Assembly: GCF_028389875.1 (NCBI RefSeq)
Contig: NC_084675.1
Span: 19,244,412 to 19,308,411, forward strand
DNA length: 64,000 nt
Origin: Rhea pennata
Taxonomy: Eukaryota; Chordata; Aves; Rheiformes; Rheidae
Reading direction: 5' to 3'
In this document: positions 22,407 through 32,500 of the stretch, piece after piece
How positions within the stretch are numbered: the stretch's first letter is position 1
Layout: each line of letters starts with the position of its first letter
Position numbers and translations under genes: made by a program
Notes under the pieces: model-generated
Seen by the model: only the letters and a program-made list of their open reading frames with translations
What the model was told of the DNA's origin: nothing
The model's database searches: none

Positions 22407-25400
22407 AGCTTTTAGTAGAGACCAGAGAAAGTCTCAGTGCAACAAATCAGAAATCTAATCAACAGTTTAACTAGCATTTAAAAAAAAAAAGAAGTCAGAG
22501 AAGCCTTTCTCACCAGTGTAAATATAAGCACTGTATATTATTTATTCTGACAGTTTTGGTCTCTTAGCAATCTGCAGCCCTGATGGAGTTTGCACAGAAC
22601 ACATGGGTATCAAAGGGCAGAAAACAGTTACAAGATCTTCTACTTCTCATCACTCCTAGAAGTGATGAGGATTCCACTGAACACACAGCAGAATTCTTAG
22701 AAAATCAGTTCGGTGAGGTATCAAAGGTTGGTTGGCTTGCTTTGTTTTTGGGAGTTCCCCCCGCACACACATAATGCAGTAAAATATCATCTTCCTGGCC
22801 AATACTGACTGTATCATAAAATACAACTTACCTTCTGGCCATTTCTTCATCTGACACATCCGCCTCCATCTTATCATCCACTTCAATTTCTTCTTTCTTG
22901 GACTTAGAGTTCATTTGTACCATTAACTTCTGAAAAAGAAGCAGGAAATAGTGACAGTGTTAGAATTACATATTCAAGCTATGTTGATATTCACCGGTAA
23001 AAAAAAAAATGTAAAAGATGGAATCAATTTAATACTGCTTTTCCTCATTTGCTGTATCATACTCAGGCTAGACCACAGTGTTACCAGTACCCTTGAAGAA
23101 AAGGCAACATGCTTCCTTGTTACTCATTGGAGCTTAAGAGTTTGGCTTCTGGAAAGAGGCAACACAGTTTTTAGTGAACTGTACTATTCAAAGAACCTGC
23201 AGGGCATGGCAGACACCTTCAAGAGATCGGGCAATAAGACCCTAATAAATTTTTCCTTGTGATGCTAGCACATAGTTCTTGAAATGGTTTTGTATGAAAG
23301 GACATGATAGCTATATGGCTTTACAGTAAACTGCTAGATAAAAAACACGAAGCCGTGATATGCCACATCACAGTGAGAAGTAGTTCAAAATAACCAGAAG
23401 AATTTCCTGGTAAAACACCTTGCACAACCTTTTCCATACTCTTGCTTCAATTCAGCGTAACATTTTTAATGTACTGCCATCAGCATGAATCATACCAGAA
23501 AGAAATTAAAGACTTTCCTGCCCTGAAGAATTTAAGCTTTGAAACTTCAAGCCCTCATTTACACAAGTAAGTGCTGAATAAACAGGGCTGAATGCTTGTA
23601 TGATCGGGCTCTAAATTAAATGGCAGGTGGTAAAAAAGTGAGCTCAGTCCACTGTTTTGATGAGCAGCACGAGGGACAGTTTCCTCACTTCAGGGAAGGA
23701 AAACCTGCAGGAGTCATGCAATTACTGGCCATCAACACAAGGAGATGAAAAGCTTCTATTTATCAGATGTTGCATTGATCATCAACATTTCCTTTGAATC
23801 AGTTTTCCCTAGTTGACGTACATGGGAGAATTTATGGAAGGTGCTGCGAGTGCCAAACAGCGGGCAGTGCAAACATTAAACCCCCATCTTCAAGGGTTTC
23901 AATTCTAATGTGGGAACATCTCAAAACAAAACATTTAAGTGGTACCTCAATTTCCGGATTGAATCCTTTAAAGGACATTCTGCCATAAAGTAGATCCTCA
24001 CATGGCATAAAGCTCCTTTCTTCTATTATAAAGCTCCTGCATGAAACCCCAAAGCCAGCATTTGTCAAACAGTGTGCTTTAATATAATCAAATTAAACAA
24101 ATGCAAAAAGCATTCATTGTCATCCCCCATACAAATAAACAAAACCACAGTGTATTTTATACCATCAACTACCATCTGAAGCTTAATTGCTCTGATAAAT
24201 CTTTCAGCACAAGGAGCTTGGAGTGCAAAGGAAGACTTTTTGCCAAGATAGCTGTGCCAGTTCCACAAGCAAAATTAACTCTCCTGACAAAAAGCACACT
24301 CTGCTGGTATGATTCCATCTACATTACTGCTTTTGCCAGAATAAAAATACCACATAAATATCACTCTCCTATACCAGCAAAAGCCTCTAATTAATTTTTC
24401 ATTGTGATATCAGACCTGGCATTAGTTGAGTCTGTCAGGATATAATAATTCTCTGTTCAGCTGAGAAAGATCTCTCCTTTTCCCTCCTTTTTTCCTCTTT
24501 AATGAGCATGGAGCGAGGGAAGAAGCATGACCCTGAGGCGTTCATAATACACACCTTAGATAAAAGTACTTCCTTGAATTGTTCCCTCTTATCTTCTCAC
24601 ACATGTGCATCCCTCCCTCAACTTCTTCATCTCCCATATAAAACAAACTCCTAAAGTCATAGAAGAGTGAGGCTGAAGAGATCACCAAGTTCATTCTCCT
24701 GCCTCAAGGCAGGATCAGCTAAATACCCGCCACGAACAGCAGAGGTCTGTCAAAGCTGTCCTCTAAAGGCTTCCAATGATGAAGACTCCACAGTCTCCCT
24801 AGACAACCTATTCCAGTGCTTCACTAGCCTTATTGTTAGAAAAATTTCCCCAATATCCAACTGGAATCCTCCCTGCTGCAACTGAAGTTCAGTTAACTTT
24901 CTGTAATATCCTCTACAGTCATGAAAAATAGTTTATCAAAACCTTATTCAACTATAGTTAATTTCCTAGATCCCATCTGTTTGAAAATGATATATCTTCT
25001 TCCCCAATGGAATTTTTGTCCTCCTCTGAAAGGACAAAAAAAAAAAAAAAAAAAAAAAAATCAAGATACTTTTGAAGTAGTTCAATTACTATTTACAGCA
25101 TGATTCTTAATAGCAGGAATGGACATTTGCTTCCTTATGAGCTAAGGTTTCCTTTGTGTTGTCTATTATCTCTCCTATTTCAAAAACAGGATTTGAGCTA
25201 GACTACAGAAGACAGAGCTGCCCTGAATAGATCCAATCATGTGACTGGAGCTAAACTTGCTCACAAAAGGTTTCAAACTTCTTTTCTCCCAAATGAAGAG
25301 AAAAACCAGCACTGAGTTGGTCCCTGAAAGAAACTAATTACATGTATCTAGGAGAAACTGTGAGTGCAAGAAAATAACACACACAAGAAATGAAAGACAG

Positions 25401-28400
25401 TCAAATTCTGGACTAGGCAACCTTGAGAATGTCCTTTAAAATACAGAGCTGAAATACCAATCTGTCACTATTTTTGCTTATGTTGATTGGTTACTTAACC
25501 TCCCCTCCCCCCAAAAAAAAACCAACCAAAAAACAGAAAAACACTATTAGCTTCCTGAAACAACTTCTAAAAAAGATTGTACTCCCACTCCACAACAATA
25601 CAATGATGATAAGAATTATCAAAGTGAACAAGCTTACTCTTTCTCCTTAAGATCTGGTAAATCGAGAAACCAGTGTTCTTCACTAATTATCTTCTTTTCT
25701 TCCTCTTCTAGTTGTTTTTTAGTTTGTGAATCCAAGCCTCTCTGCATGAACTAAAAAGAAAAGACCCATAAGCACACAGCTAGATTTTTCTACATCACAT
25801 TCATTCCTGCTTATGTTCTAAACATGCAATAATTTTATGACAACAATTACCATGAAATAACATTCAACAGTTGATGCAACAAGTAAATGCTTTTTGTGTC
25901 TTTTTCTGTGTTCAATCTGAATTAGGGCAATAGACAGTGTAAAATAAGCAGCTGCTGATCTATAGCTATCTATTCCAAGTTAGCAGTCAACCACATCTAT
26001 ATTCAGATACAAAAGCACAGACATGCCCTGTTCACTTTTGATGGTTCTGAATTGTTACATCCCACGACCCCTCAACTCTGCAAAGATTCTTCTCATGTTT
26101 CAGCAGAGGCCAGAAAAAAAATGTAGTAATATAAATATTAGAAACAAACATTACCCACACAAGTGGCACTGGAGTTCTGAACTGGAGCTTGGTCATACTA
26201 GGTTGGCATCTTTTTGAAAGATCTATTCTTTCAACCATTTTCCTCTTGTTTTCTAAAACTTCAGATTTTATTTTACAGACAGGTTTTCCCTTATAACCCA
26301 GAAGGCTAGAAGATACCTTTAGAAGTGAAAAGAGTAATTAAGGCTATGAAAAGGAGTATTCCTCTGCATCCAGTTGTGTAGAAGGAAGCTGTTTCCCAAT
26401 TTAACATCTCATCAGTGACCCACCGATCTACCAATAAGGCAGTATGTGTGAGCACTTGTTAATTCACATCAGGCAGACTCTGACGAGTTAACTGAATTTA
26501 TAATAGAAATAGTTTAGGGTAAGATAACTCATTTTGCCTAATATAAGGACATTGCTCAGAACTGCTCCCTTGGCTATCACCTTCGGCAGAGGGCGGGAAC
26601 AGGCAGAGAGGAGCAGTAGCTTCTTTCACTACTGGGAGTAGAAGAGGGCATCTGTCACAGCCCATGACAGATTGCTGAGAGAGCAAACCTATGGATCTGA
26701 GATATGTGAAACATTCCTTGTATTTCAATTTGCATCATCTCCAGTGCCTGAGCCAACTGCCAATTTAAGCATCAACAATGTTAGCCCATTTCACCAAACA
26801 TGCTGGGAAAAAAAAAGGGGGGGGGGACTCTTTACAACTTTACAGTAATAATCCTTATATTCTCACATCCCTAGGAGCTGGGACCTCCCTTTGAGTCTAG
26901 AGAAAGCCTTTGAATAACCTTATCTGTCAGGGGAATGCATTTATACCAATACAATCCCAGCAAGAGACTATTCTATCAGTAAATTTGATACACATTTGTG
27001 TACGAAAATTGCTATGCGGCCATCAAAGCATACCTGTATAACTGCATGTGCAACACTGCAGAAGTATTTCATAGCAACTAATTCTACCCCTCTCATTTAC
27101 AGCAATATCACGCCTGTGTTTAGATAAGCCTGCACGCTGACAGTGGGGCACATCTGTATCTTGAACAGCAGCAGAGATTCAGACATACTTCTGGTCCCAG
27201 CTAGAACAGACTTGGCTTGGCGATAAAGCCCAAGAAGGTGTCCCTAAACGCCTCTCTCAGACAGAATTCCCACATCACTGAGCTTATTAATAAGAAAAAA
27301 AATCTCCCTTTTCAGTCTTTACAAAATGCCTACAGCAAGACAAAACAGAAAACCTGAAGTAAAAGCTAGTGCAAGCGTCTCATTTCCCATTAATATTTCT
27401 ATTTGCATACATGTGTACAAGTTAATGAAAGAAAAATTGACTTTTGTTTTCCGAGTCAGCTCAAAACATGTCAAAGCTTTCTAATTAAAATTACAGTATC
27501 TGCTTGAGAAAAATAAGGGAATCTATCATGTGGAAAACTATATTGCTCATGGAAATTGGTTAGCCAGTCAGAAGTCTCAACAGGAGAAATTTTGTTACAA
27601 GCACCCAATTAAATAATCATTTCACATTACATTTTAAAGATTATGTTCCTACAGATTACCACAGGGAACAACTAGATTAAAAAAAACATGTGATCATATT
27701 TATCTAAAATATAAACATGCATGAATGAATTAAAAAAAAATGCCAATTGCGGTAGACCCAGAATATGCAAGTCATTAGCGGAGCTGCTATTTGGATCAGT
27801 TTACCCAAACTGATCAGAATCTGAATCAAATGGTGCAAGAATTAAAAGCATGAGTCACACTTTGACACCAAGAGGAGAGCGCACAGAGTTTGACAATTAA
27901 TGCAATGGGCTTTAACAGCACTGCCACTGACCATACCACCTTCCAGGCCCAGCTAACAGAGGATTTGCCCATAGAACTATGATAATACATCTTATCAGTA
28001 CATGCAGAGGCAGCTGTCAAACAATTAATTAAAACACTGCTAAACAAGGAGATCTGTAGAAGGCAGATGGTAAATACGACCTTTACAAGATCTACTCAAA
28101 AGAGACTCAAAGCACATCTACTGCTCAGACTAAACCAGCAAATGTCATGGCACGGCATTCAAATGCCTGTTCTACAGCCTTCCAAGGAAGGCACCTGAAA
28201 ACTGGCTTCTAAAGGCTCTTGAGGGTTAATAAACTGACAAAACCAGTAGCAGAAATTTCACTTAAAACGAATGTTTTACATTACAATTAGTAACCCAGGT
28301 TAAGGGAGTCCTACTCTGTCACGAGCTGCTGGCTAACTATCCAAAACATCTACCTGCTTTTGAAAATGAGGAAAGTTATGCTTGGTTCCCTCTGTGCACC

Positions 28401-29113
28401 AATTTTAGTCTTTCATTAGCAGAATCTGTTAACTGTGGTAAATATTCCACCCATCTTACTACAGCAGAATCCACTTGACATGGAAGATCAAACTGAGTCA
28501 GCTAAACTCCTTTCCACTGGCATCTCGAGAAAAACAGGGTAACGGGTAGATCACTATTTCATTAATGGCCTCTGTGTTTATGGGTTGAGAAAAAGAGAAG
28601 GGAGAGGTGGTTGAAACTGATGTTCTGATGAGGTATCTTATAAGCAATCAATGCAACCAGACAAAATAGGCACACAACAAAGCAAAGGAGTATCAAGAGT
28701 AAAAGCTCCCTCAAATAAGGCAAGTAGCATTAATATTTTAATAATAAGGAAAAAAAAAAAGTCTAAGAAGAAGGAGAAGGAGGAGGTGGAAAGTAGTCTG
28801 AGAAGAAGTTTGAGAAGGAGAAGGTGGAAAGCAGCTTGAGAAGAAGTCTAAGAAGGAAGCGGCAGCAGAGAAGACGAAAGAAATCCAAGGAGGAGGCAGA
28901 GGAGAGGTAAGAAAGGAAGTCTGAGGAGGAGGTAAGAAGGGAAGTGTAATCATTTTTTATTCATGATCAACAACCTGCCCGCAGAGGAACCGGAGGGCTC
29001 AGGCCTGCTGCCGAAGGGGAGCGGGCTGCCAGGGTGACGCAGGCGCCCCGGCCCGGCCCCGCACGACACCAGGGGCGAGCGGCTGGAGACGTTTAAAAAA
29101 AAACCCAAACCCG

Positions 29114-29157
<44 letters not shown>

Positions 29158-29437
29158 CATGCGCTATGGGACAGTCGCCCCATGCAGGGTTGCGTATGAA
29201 AGAGGTGCAGAAAGCGGCTGCAGGCGCGGCCTGGGGCGGCCCCGCACCGCGCGGCGGCCTCGGCCCTGCCCTGCCCGGCCTCGCCGCCGCCCCCCCGCCC
29301 GGCCCGGCCTCGCCGCCGCCGCCCCCCTCCCCCCTCGGCCCGGCCCGGCCCGGCCCGGCCCCGCACAGCCCCCGCGGCCGCCCCACCTTCATGCGCAGCA
29401 GGTTCTTGGAGAGCTTGGCCTTCACCTCCGCCGCCAT
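22220..29437 (-). CDS. MPHOSPH6: M-phase phosphoprotein 6, complete five-exon gene
   Basis: Nuclear and nucleolar cofactor of the RNA exosome; it helps dock the MTR4 helicase on the core and is needed for 3' processing of 5.8S rRNA. Coding exons on the minus strand are 29437-29387, 25750-25638, 24036-23946, 22929-22832 and 22361-22220. All introns are GT-AG and all junctions stay in phase, giving 164 residues (human 160). Recognisable parts: N terminus MAAEVKAKLSKNLLRMK joined to FMQRGLDS; EEHWFLDLPDLKEKE (about 41-55); CEDLLYGRMSFKGFNPEIE (67-85), which contains the GRxSF-type motif used by Mpp6 proteins to bind the Rrp40/EXOSC3 subunit; DVSDEEMARR (about 109-118); and the C terminus KKMFLKPQD. 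A lysine-rich and acidic tail follows residue 118. Sequence against human is close throughout except at the acidic linkers. No stop or frameshift is seen. Transcribed toward the NAT cluster from a CpG-rich promoter. Confidence 0.97.
22370..22402 (-). repeat. T33 tract at the MPHOSPH6 exon 5 acceptor
   Basis: Thirty-three A on the plus strand, read as T33 by the gene, separated from the exon 5 acceptor by only CTTTACAG. It serves as the polypyrimidine tract of the last intron. Confidence 0.9.
22832..22929 (-). CDS. MPHOSPH6: MPHOSPH6 coding exon 4
   Basis: Acceptor TTTTTCAG, then KLMVQMNSKSKKEEIEVDDK and MEADVSDEEMAR; donor AG|GTAAGT splits the final Arg codon. 98 bases. The acidic linker before DVSDEEMARR differs most from human. 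Confidence 0.95.
23946..24036 (-). CDS. MPHOSPH6: MPHOSPH6 coding exon 3
   Basis: Acceptor ATGCAG, completing the split Glu codon, then SFIIEERSFMPCEDLLYGRM and SFKGFNPEIE; donor GAG|GTACCT. 91 bases. Carries the most conserved block of the family, the GRMSF motif expected to contact EXOSC3. The acceptor has a weak polypyrimidine tract. Confidence 0.95.
24655..25030 (-). mobile_element. Old CR1 LINE 3' end
   Basis: On the plus strand it reads in antisense order: 'agtcatagaagagtgaggct', then 'gacgactccac.gtctccctag'-type text, 'cctattccagtgcttcac', 'atttccccaatatccaac' and 'ctgcaactgaagttc'. These match the order of the CR1 3' end in sauropsids, with heavy divergence. It lies in MPHOSPH6 intron 2, in the gene's orientation. 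The left-hand coordinate is its 3' end. Only the last part of the element is present. Confidence 0.75.
25036..25060 (+). repeat. Poly-A run, A25
   Basis: Twenty-five A directly beside the old CR1 fragment, on the side of its broken 5' end. Confidence 0.9.
25638..25750 (-). CDS. MPHOSPH6: MPHOSPH6 coding exon 2
   Basis: Acceptor CTTTTTAG, then FMQRGLDSQTKKQLEEEEKK and on to LPDLKEK. The donor GA|GTAAGC splits a Glu codon after two bases. 113 bases. Strongly charged and probably helical (QLEEEEKK). Confidence 0.95.
28750..28945 (+). repeat. Polypurine minisatellite in MPHOSPH6 intron 1
   Basis: Nearly pure A/G over about 190 bases, built from degenerate units such as 'gtctgagaagaagtttgaga' and 'aggagaaggtggaaagcagc', repeating at roughly 40-50 bases. 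The 61-codon lysine/arginine-rich frame through it is a composition artefact. Confidence 0.8.
29114..29157. repeat. T18/A26 perfect inverted repeat
   Basis: Eighteen T directly followed by twenty-six A, about 230 bases inside intron 1 of MPHOSPH6. It can fold on itself as a hairpin and could mark an assembly or sequencing artefact. Confidence 0.9.
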
Positions 29438-29575
29438 GGCGGCCGCCAGCAGGCCGCGGCCGGTCCCCGCCCTCGCGTAGCGCCGCCGCCGCCGCCGCCG
29501 CGAGCAGGGGGAGGGCGGGAGGGAGGCGCCGCGGGGGCGGCCCCAGGCCGGGCTCCGCCCGCTTCTCCTTAAAAA
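29180..29575 (-). promoter_or_regulatory. MPHOSPH6: MPHOSPH6 CpG-island promoter
   Basis: Extremely GC-rich DNA around exon 1, with a (GGCCC)n array at about 29333-29362 and a (GCC)n run at about 29480-29500. No TATA box is obvious, as usual for housekeeping promoters. The transcription start should lie just above 29437. The 137- and 104-codon plus-strand frames here are Pro/Arg/Ala-rich shadows. Confidence 0.75.
29387..29437 (-). CDS. MPHOSPH6: MPHOSPH6 coding exon 1
   Basis: Encodes MAAEVKAKLSKNLLRMK (17 codons) and ends AAG|GTGGGG, phase 0. The human protein begins MAAERKTRLSKNLLRMK, which fixes the start. The ATG lies in a GCCGCC-rich Kozak context. Confidence 0.95.
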
Positions 29576-29579
29576 CGAC

Positions 29580-32500
29580 CCTGAGGAAACTGGGGCGGCG
29601 GGAGGTTGGTCTGGGGGCGGTTACAGGGGAGGAGCGGGGAGATGCTGATTTTTTTCTTGTGTCGGCGTTTGGAGTCTGCGCGGCTGCTTAGCTGTCGTGT
29701 TTGGAAGCAAGCGTTGACTTTTACTTGGGAGAAAAATAAAAACAAAATAGTCACGCGATTAAAACCAAAAACTGACTGAATTGAAAGTTACTATAGAAAA
29801 CTTTGAGCGTGTTATTCGCCCTGAATCGTGGCGGTTGACTTTGGCCCTGGCGTTGGCCCTGGTAGCCTGAGAAGAAATCTTAATACCGAATTTCCAGTTG
29901 ACGTCCAAATCACGAGCAGGAACCACCATTTCCATGTGCATCCTGATAAATTGGATTGCCGATGCCTGTTTGGGCATTCAGGGCATAAACCAGGCAATAA
30001 CCTAAGAAGAGTGAGGGTGCGGTATTCGAAAGCATAATGAACGGGGTGCACAAAAAGACAATCTGGGGAAAAAATGATCCCATGTATCCAAAAGGGAGGT
30101 CAAAGTGAGCTTGGAGAACATGGGTAAAGATTTATGTTCTAACAGAGTCCACAAAAACGTGTAATGAAGGGCAAAACCTTCAAGGAAAGGAGAAGGAAGA
30201 ATTATCAATCTTAGTTGAGCTCCATAGGTTAAAATGATTGAAACACAGAGCCACAGCCACTTTTAGGACAGTGATAAAACTGCATTTAAGTAAGTAATTC
30301 TCATATATGTGGAGCACCCTCAATTCCAGGGCTTGAAAACGAGTAGAAAGTGCAGAAATGTTTCTGAAATTAAAGGCCCCAGCCACAAAGTCTGAGTGTG
30401 GCACATAACTCCCACTTCATTTAGCCCCGTCGGGTTTAGATCTTTTTTTTCACTTTAACATTTATCAGCTCTTTCCTGCAAAAGAAAGCTGGGCAGTTGT
30501 TCTCAGTTTTACAAATATAAATATGCATCAAAGAATGAGTATATTTGTCTTAGTGAATGATCAGAATAAACCAATGCGGGAGAGCTGTTAATTAATATAA
30601 TGGCATAATACATCCAGTATCTTGCTATTTTTGGTGTTATTTTCAATTTGCTGTGCATTCTAAAAATGCTTTTGTTGATCGCTGCTGTGCATTTGAGCCC
30701 TGAGCGTTTAATTGCATGGCCTTCAATGTCACTCAGGTCTTTTTTTCTCAAGAGTTTCAGTCAATTTACAGTCCAGGAACGTACTTCAAATGATTCCTTC
30801 TGAATACGTTACTGTGCATCTGTCAACATTTCCCCAGCCTTTGCACTGCTGCGTTGCCGGGCTTTGTTCGAGGCCCTTCGCACCACTTCCTCCCCGTTCT
30901 GGCGTATCAACTCGTCTCATCTGTTCTTGCAGCCCGTTTCTTCAGCAAACTCTGCCTGCAGTATTTTTTTGGATGCAGCCACTGCACGTATCGGTTGCCT
31001 GATACCTTTGATGTTAAGGAGTGTGCTAGCACCAACTCTTTAATCTTTGGGAGCTGAGTATAATAATTTCCAACGCTATGCTGGAGTGTCAGTGCCTAGC
31101 TGCGAGGGGGGTAGGAGCGAGGGATTTTGAGCTCATCTAAATACAGGGTTTTTTTCTAGTGTTCCCTGGCAAGCAGGAGCTCTGGGTCCATGGCCGCAGC
31201 CTGGCTGCACCGTGTGACCTGACGGTGTCTCGGTGCAGGACCGCAGCCTTGCGCGGAGACGCGCGGCTTGCGTCTGCCCTGTACGACGGGATATCAGCTA
31301 ACAGCCTGCCTCGGCGCGCCCAGGCCTGAAGGTAGAAGCATTTGGCAGTGAATGTAGTACAGGCTCTGTGATGTTTATTTAGAGAAGTAGGGATCGTAAA
31401 AAGGCTGCCACAGGATTTGATGTATTTCAGCCGTAAAAAAGTCGGAAGGAAATTTTTGGATTACGTCTTCCATCGCTGGAAGTGGATGGGGAGGTTGTAG
31501 ATAACAATCAGCTGTCTCACGGACTGGATTATACTGTCTGGTAAATCCGAAGACACGCCACTGATGAGAGCAGAAATCTTTATGATTTACTGGCAGTGGT
31601 GGTGGGTAGGTGAGAGTAGCCCTGAAAATATTCCTGCTTCTGAGATAGAGGCAAGTTGGGAAAGATGCTCTGTCTAGAGAAGATGCCAGGGTCATCTGAA
31701 ATGACAGTCAGACACTTCTTGCAGCCCTGACAGCTGTATGGCAACTCTGCTCTCAGCCAGAAAATTCAGTTATTTTTCAAAACGAAAATGCTCAGAAGAT
31801 AATTCAGGGGAAAGATACTGCAACCCATCAAGGACTGTACTTTAAACAAACAGATAAAAAGATTTTTCTTCCTAGGCAATGCAGTCTCATCTCCCCCCAG
31901 TAATTACGGAAGTCAAATCGAACTTGTCATTAACATTATTTAAATAGTTATCTTTCTTTAAACAACACAAGTTACAGTTGTGGCTAGTTTCACGCCAATG
32001 GGCTCTAATCTGAGGTAACTCATAAGTTCTTTTTTCTGTAACTTTCATTTCTTCGTGTTGCTGTGGTATTGTGATTCCAGTGCAAACCAGGTCTCTCAAA
32101 CCCTACATCAACCATCAGTTGACTAGATTTCTTATGAACGGCCTTTGAATATGAAGCACCGTTTTACACATCTCAAAATACTTGAAGCTATTTTTTCCCT
32201 ATGGGAATCAAAATCCTTATAGTGTGACAGGTGAGTCATTCATTTGGGTCGAACTCCTTCACTATGTTTTAAGTGAGGCTATTATGTGTTTTTCTTTGTG
32301 AATGAGCAACAGCAGATGAGAGGTGCTGCTCCTGGAGGCTTGCTTGCATACCTGAAAGCATCGTGGGAGGCGCTGTGTGCTGTATCTGACAGGATGGAGT
32401 CAGAAATGCACAGTTTTGTACTCCGTGCTCTGTGCAGAAATAGCATGAAATTCTACAAGTGGTCGAGACCCATGTTTTTGAAGTGCAAGACTGAGTTTTT

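Noticed and set aside
28651-28839. Lys/Arg-rich 61-codon frame
   Set aside because: Produced by the polypurine minisatellite in MPHOSPH6 intron 1.
29159-29572. 137-codon Pro/Arg/Ala-rich plus-strand frame
   Set aside because: Antisense to MPHOSPH6 exon 1 and its CpG island; composition artefact.
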